NCBI RefSeq assembly: GCF_014302995.1
Contig: NZ_CP060295.1
Location: 2,905,501-2,969,500 of the forward strand
Reading direction: 5' to 3'
Length of the DNA: 64,000 nt
From: Variovorax sp. PAMC26660
GTDB lineage: Bacteria > Pseudomonadota > Gammaproteobacteria > Burkholderiales > Burkholderiaceae_C
Shown here: positions 63,333 through 64,000 of the stretch, in pieces
Position numbering within the stretch: position 1 is the first letter of the stretch
Layout of the letters: every line of letters starts with the position of its first letter
Notes under the pieces: model-generated
Told to the model about the DNA's origin: nothing
The model's database searches: none
Seen by the model: only the letters and a program-made list of their open reading frames with translations
Program-made: the position numbers and the translations under genes

Positions 63333-63364
63333 GGGAGTTGTCCTCGGGTGTTCGGGTGGGTGCG

Positions 63365-64000
63365 TCAGCGCAGTGCGACCACGGCACGCGCAATGCGCGT
63401 GCAGCCTTCTTCCAGCGTCTCGATCGACGTGGCAATGGAAAGGCGGAAGTAGGGCGACAAGCCGTACGCTGTGCCCGCGACCACGGCCACGCCTTCGCTT
63501 TCGAGCAGGTACATCACCACGTCGCCGTCTTCGTCCAGCCGCTTGCCTTGTGGTGTGGTCTTGCCGATGAGGCCGCCGCAGTCGATGTACAGATAGAAGG
63601 CGCCGGGCGGCGTGGCGCAGCTCAGGCCGGGGATGTCGTTGATGAGCGCCAGCGTGCGGTCGCGCCGTTGCTTGTACACGGCCACGCTCTCGGCCACGAA
63701 GCGCTGGTCGCCATTGAGCGCGGCCGCCGCGGCCGCCTGGCTCACCGAGCAGCAGTTGCCGGTGGACTGCGACAACAGCGTGTCCAGCGCCTTGATCAAA
63801 TCGGCCGGCCCGGCCGCATAGCCGATGCGCCAGCCCGTCATCGCATAGGTCTTGGAGACGCCGTTCACGATCAGCGTGCGCTCGCGCAGTGCGGGCGCCT
63901 CCACGAGCAGGTGCGGCGTCGCCTCGCCGTCGAAACGGATGTGCTCGTAGATCTCGTCGGTCATCACCATCACGTGCGGATGGCGTTCCAGCACCTCGGC
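63365..64000 (-). CDS. Class I/II aminotransferase (aspartate aminotransferase-like), C-terminal part
   Basis: 212 residues are visible; the N-terminus lies beyond the window end. The PLP-binding Lys is in VNGVSKTYAMTGWRIGY, typical for AspC-like aminotransferases, with TDEIYEHI (DExY motif) upstream. It is probably cotranscribed with the RraA-family gene downstream. The amino donor and acceptor are unknown; it may remove amino groups from hydroxy amino acids before the keto acid aldolase acts. Confidence 0.87.
   Translation of the reverse strand, partial: AEVLERHPHVMVMTDEIYEHIRFDGEATPHLLVEAPALRERTLIVNGVSKTYAMTGWRIGYAAGPADLIKALDTLLSQSTGNCCSVSQAAAAAALNGDQRFVAESVAVYKQRRDRTLALINDIPGLSCATPPGAFYLYIDCGGLIGKTTPQGKRLDEDGDVVMYLLESEGVAVVAGTAYGLSPYFRLSIATSIETLEEGCTRIARAVVALR

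Overview
The window looks like one contiguous piece of a high-GC betaproteobacterial chromosome, most likely Burkholderiales of the Comamonadaceae/Variovorax type. Evidence for this is the liv-type ABC operons coupled to catabolic enzymes, several orphan TctC/Bug periplasmic binding proteins, strongly GC-rich third codon positions and ATGA/GTGA-coupled operons. It contains no rRNA, tRNA or CRISPR array that I can see.

Layout. (1) 1-6641: the end of a branched-chain/aromatic-acid type ABC transporter (livH end, livM, livG, livF) followed by two SDRs, a KstD-like FAD protein and a GST; this looks like a small uptake-and-catabolism operon. (2) 6997-9441: an SDR and a SulP/STAS anion permease. 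(3) 9469-14516, minus strand: a second complete liv transporter (binding protein, H, M, G, F) with a DpnI-like PD-(D/E)XK nuclease gene inserted between the binding protein and livH. (4) 14711-20162, minus: an orphan F0 c-subunit gene and a 1569-residue secreted di-heme cytochrome/beta-propeller/ricin-lectin protein. (5) 20309-30323: a sugar or polyol module on two divergent arms: DhnA-type aldolase, aldo-keto reductase and an RbsABC-like transporter on minus; FGGY kinase, GlpD-like dehydrogenase and GntR/UTRA regulator on plus. (6) 30337-36462: housekeeping genes: EamA exporter, uvrA, a ClC channel and ssb.

(7) About 36.5-55.9 kb is a genomic island between ssb and a marR gene. Its base composition is lower and more varied than its surroundings. 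It begins with a three-recombinase module plus a coiled-coil partner that matches the organisation of GInt elements (ginABCD); the third recombinase is broken by a nonsense codon and an IS3 insertion. The cargo is a defence-type cluster: an HNH nuclease, a DUF4209 protein with a HEPN-like motif, a TIR protein with an unusual Gly/Ser/Tyr-rich tail, an Mrr-like nuclease, and a UvrD helicase/OLD nuclease pair resembling Gabija. A scrap zone of IS66, IS3, phage and helicase fragments lies between module and cargo. The right end holds an XRE regulator, an unknown gene, two pentanucleotide tandem arrays and attachment-site-like repeats.

(8) 55969-64000: a MarR regulator, two TctC binding proteins, a D-tartrate dehydratase homologue, SDR, DapA-family lyase, LysR regulator, RraA-family aldolase and a partial aminotransferase, together a hydroxy-acid catabolic region.

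A roughly 250-bp structured repeat occurs three times between operons (6.7, 15.1 and 29.25 kb). It forms two hairpins whose loops are perfectly complementary to each other and carry an anti-Shine-Dalgarno-like/Shine-Dalgarno-like pair. This repeat, the nuclease inside the liv operon and the island defence cluster are the most novel-looking items.
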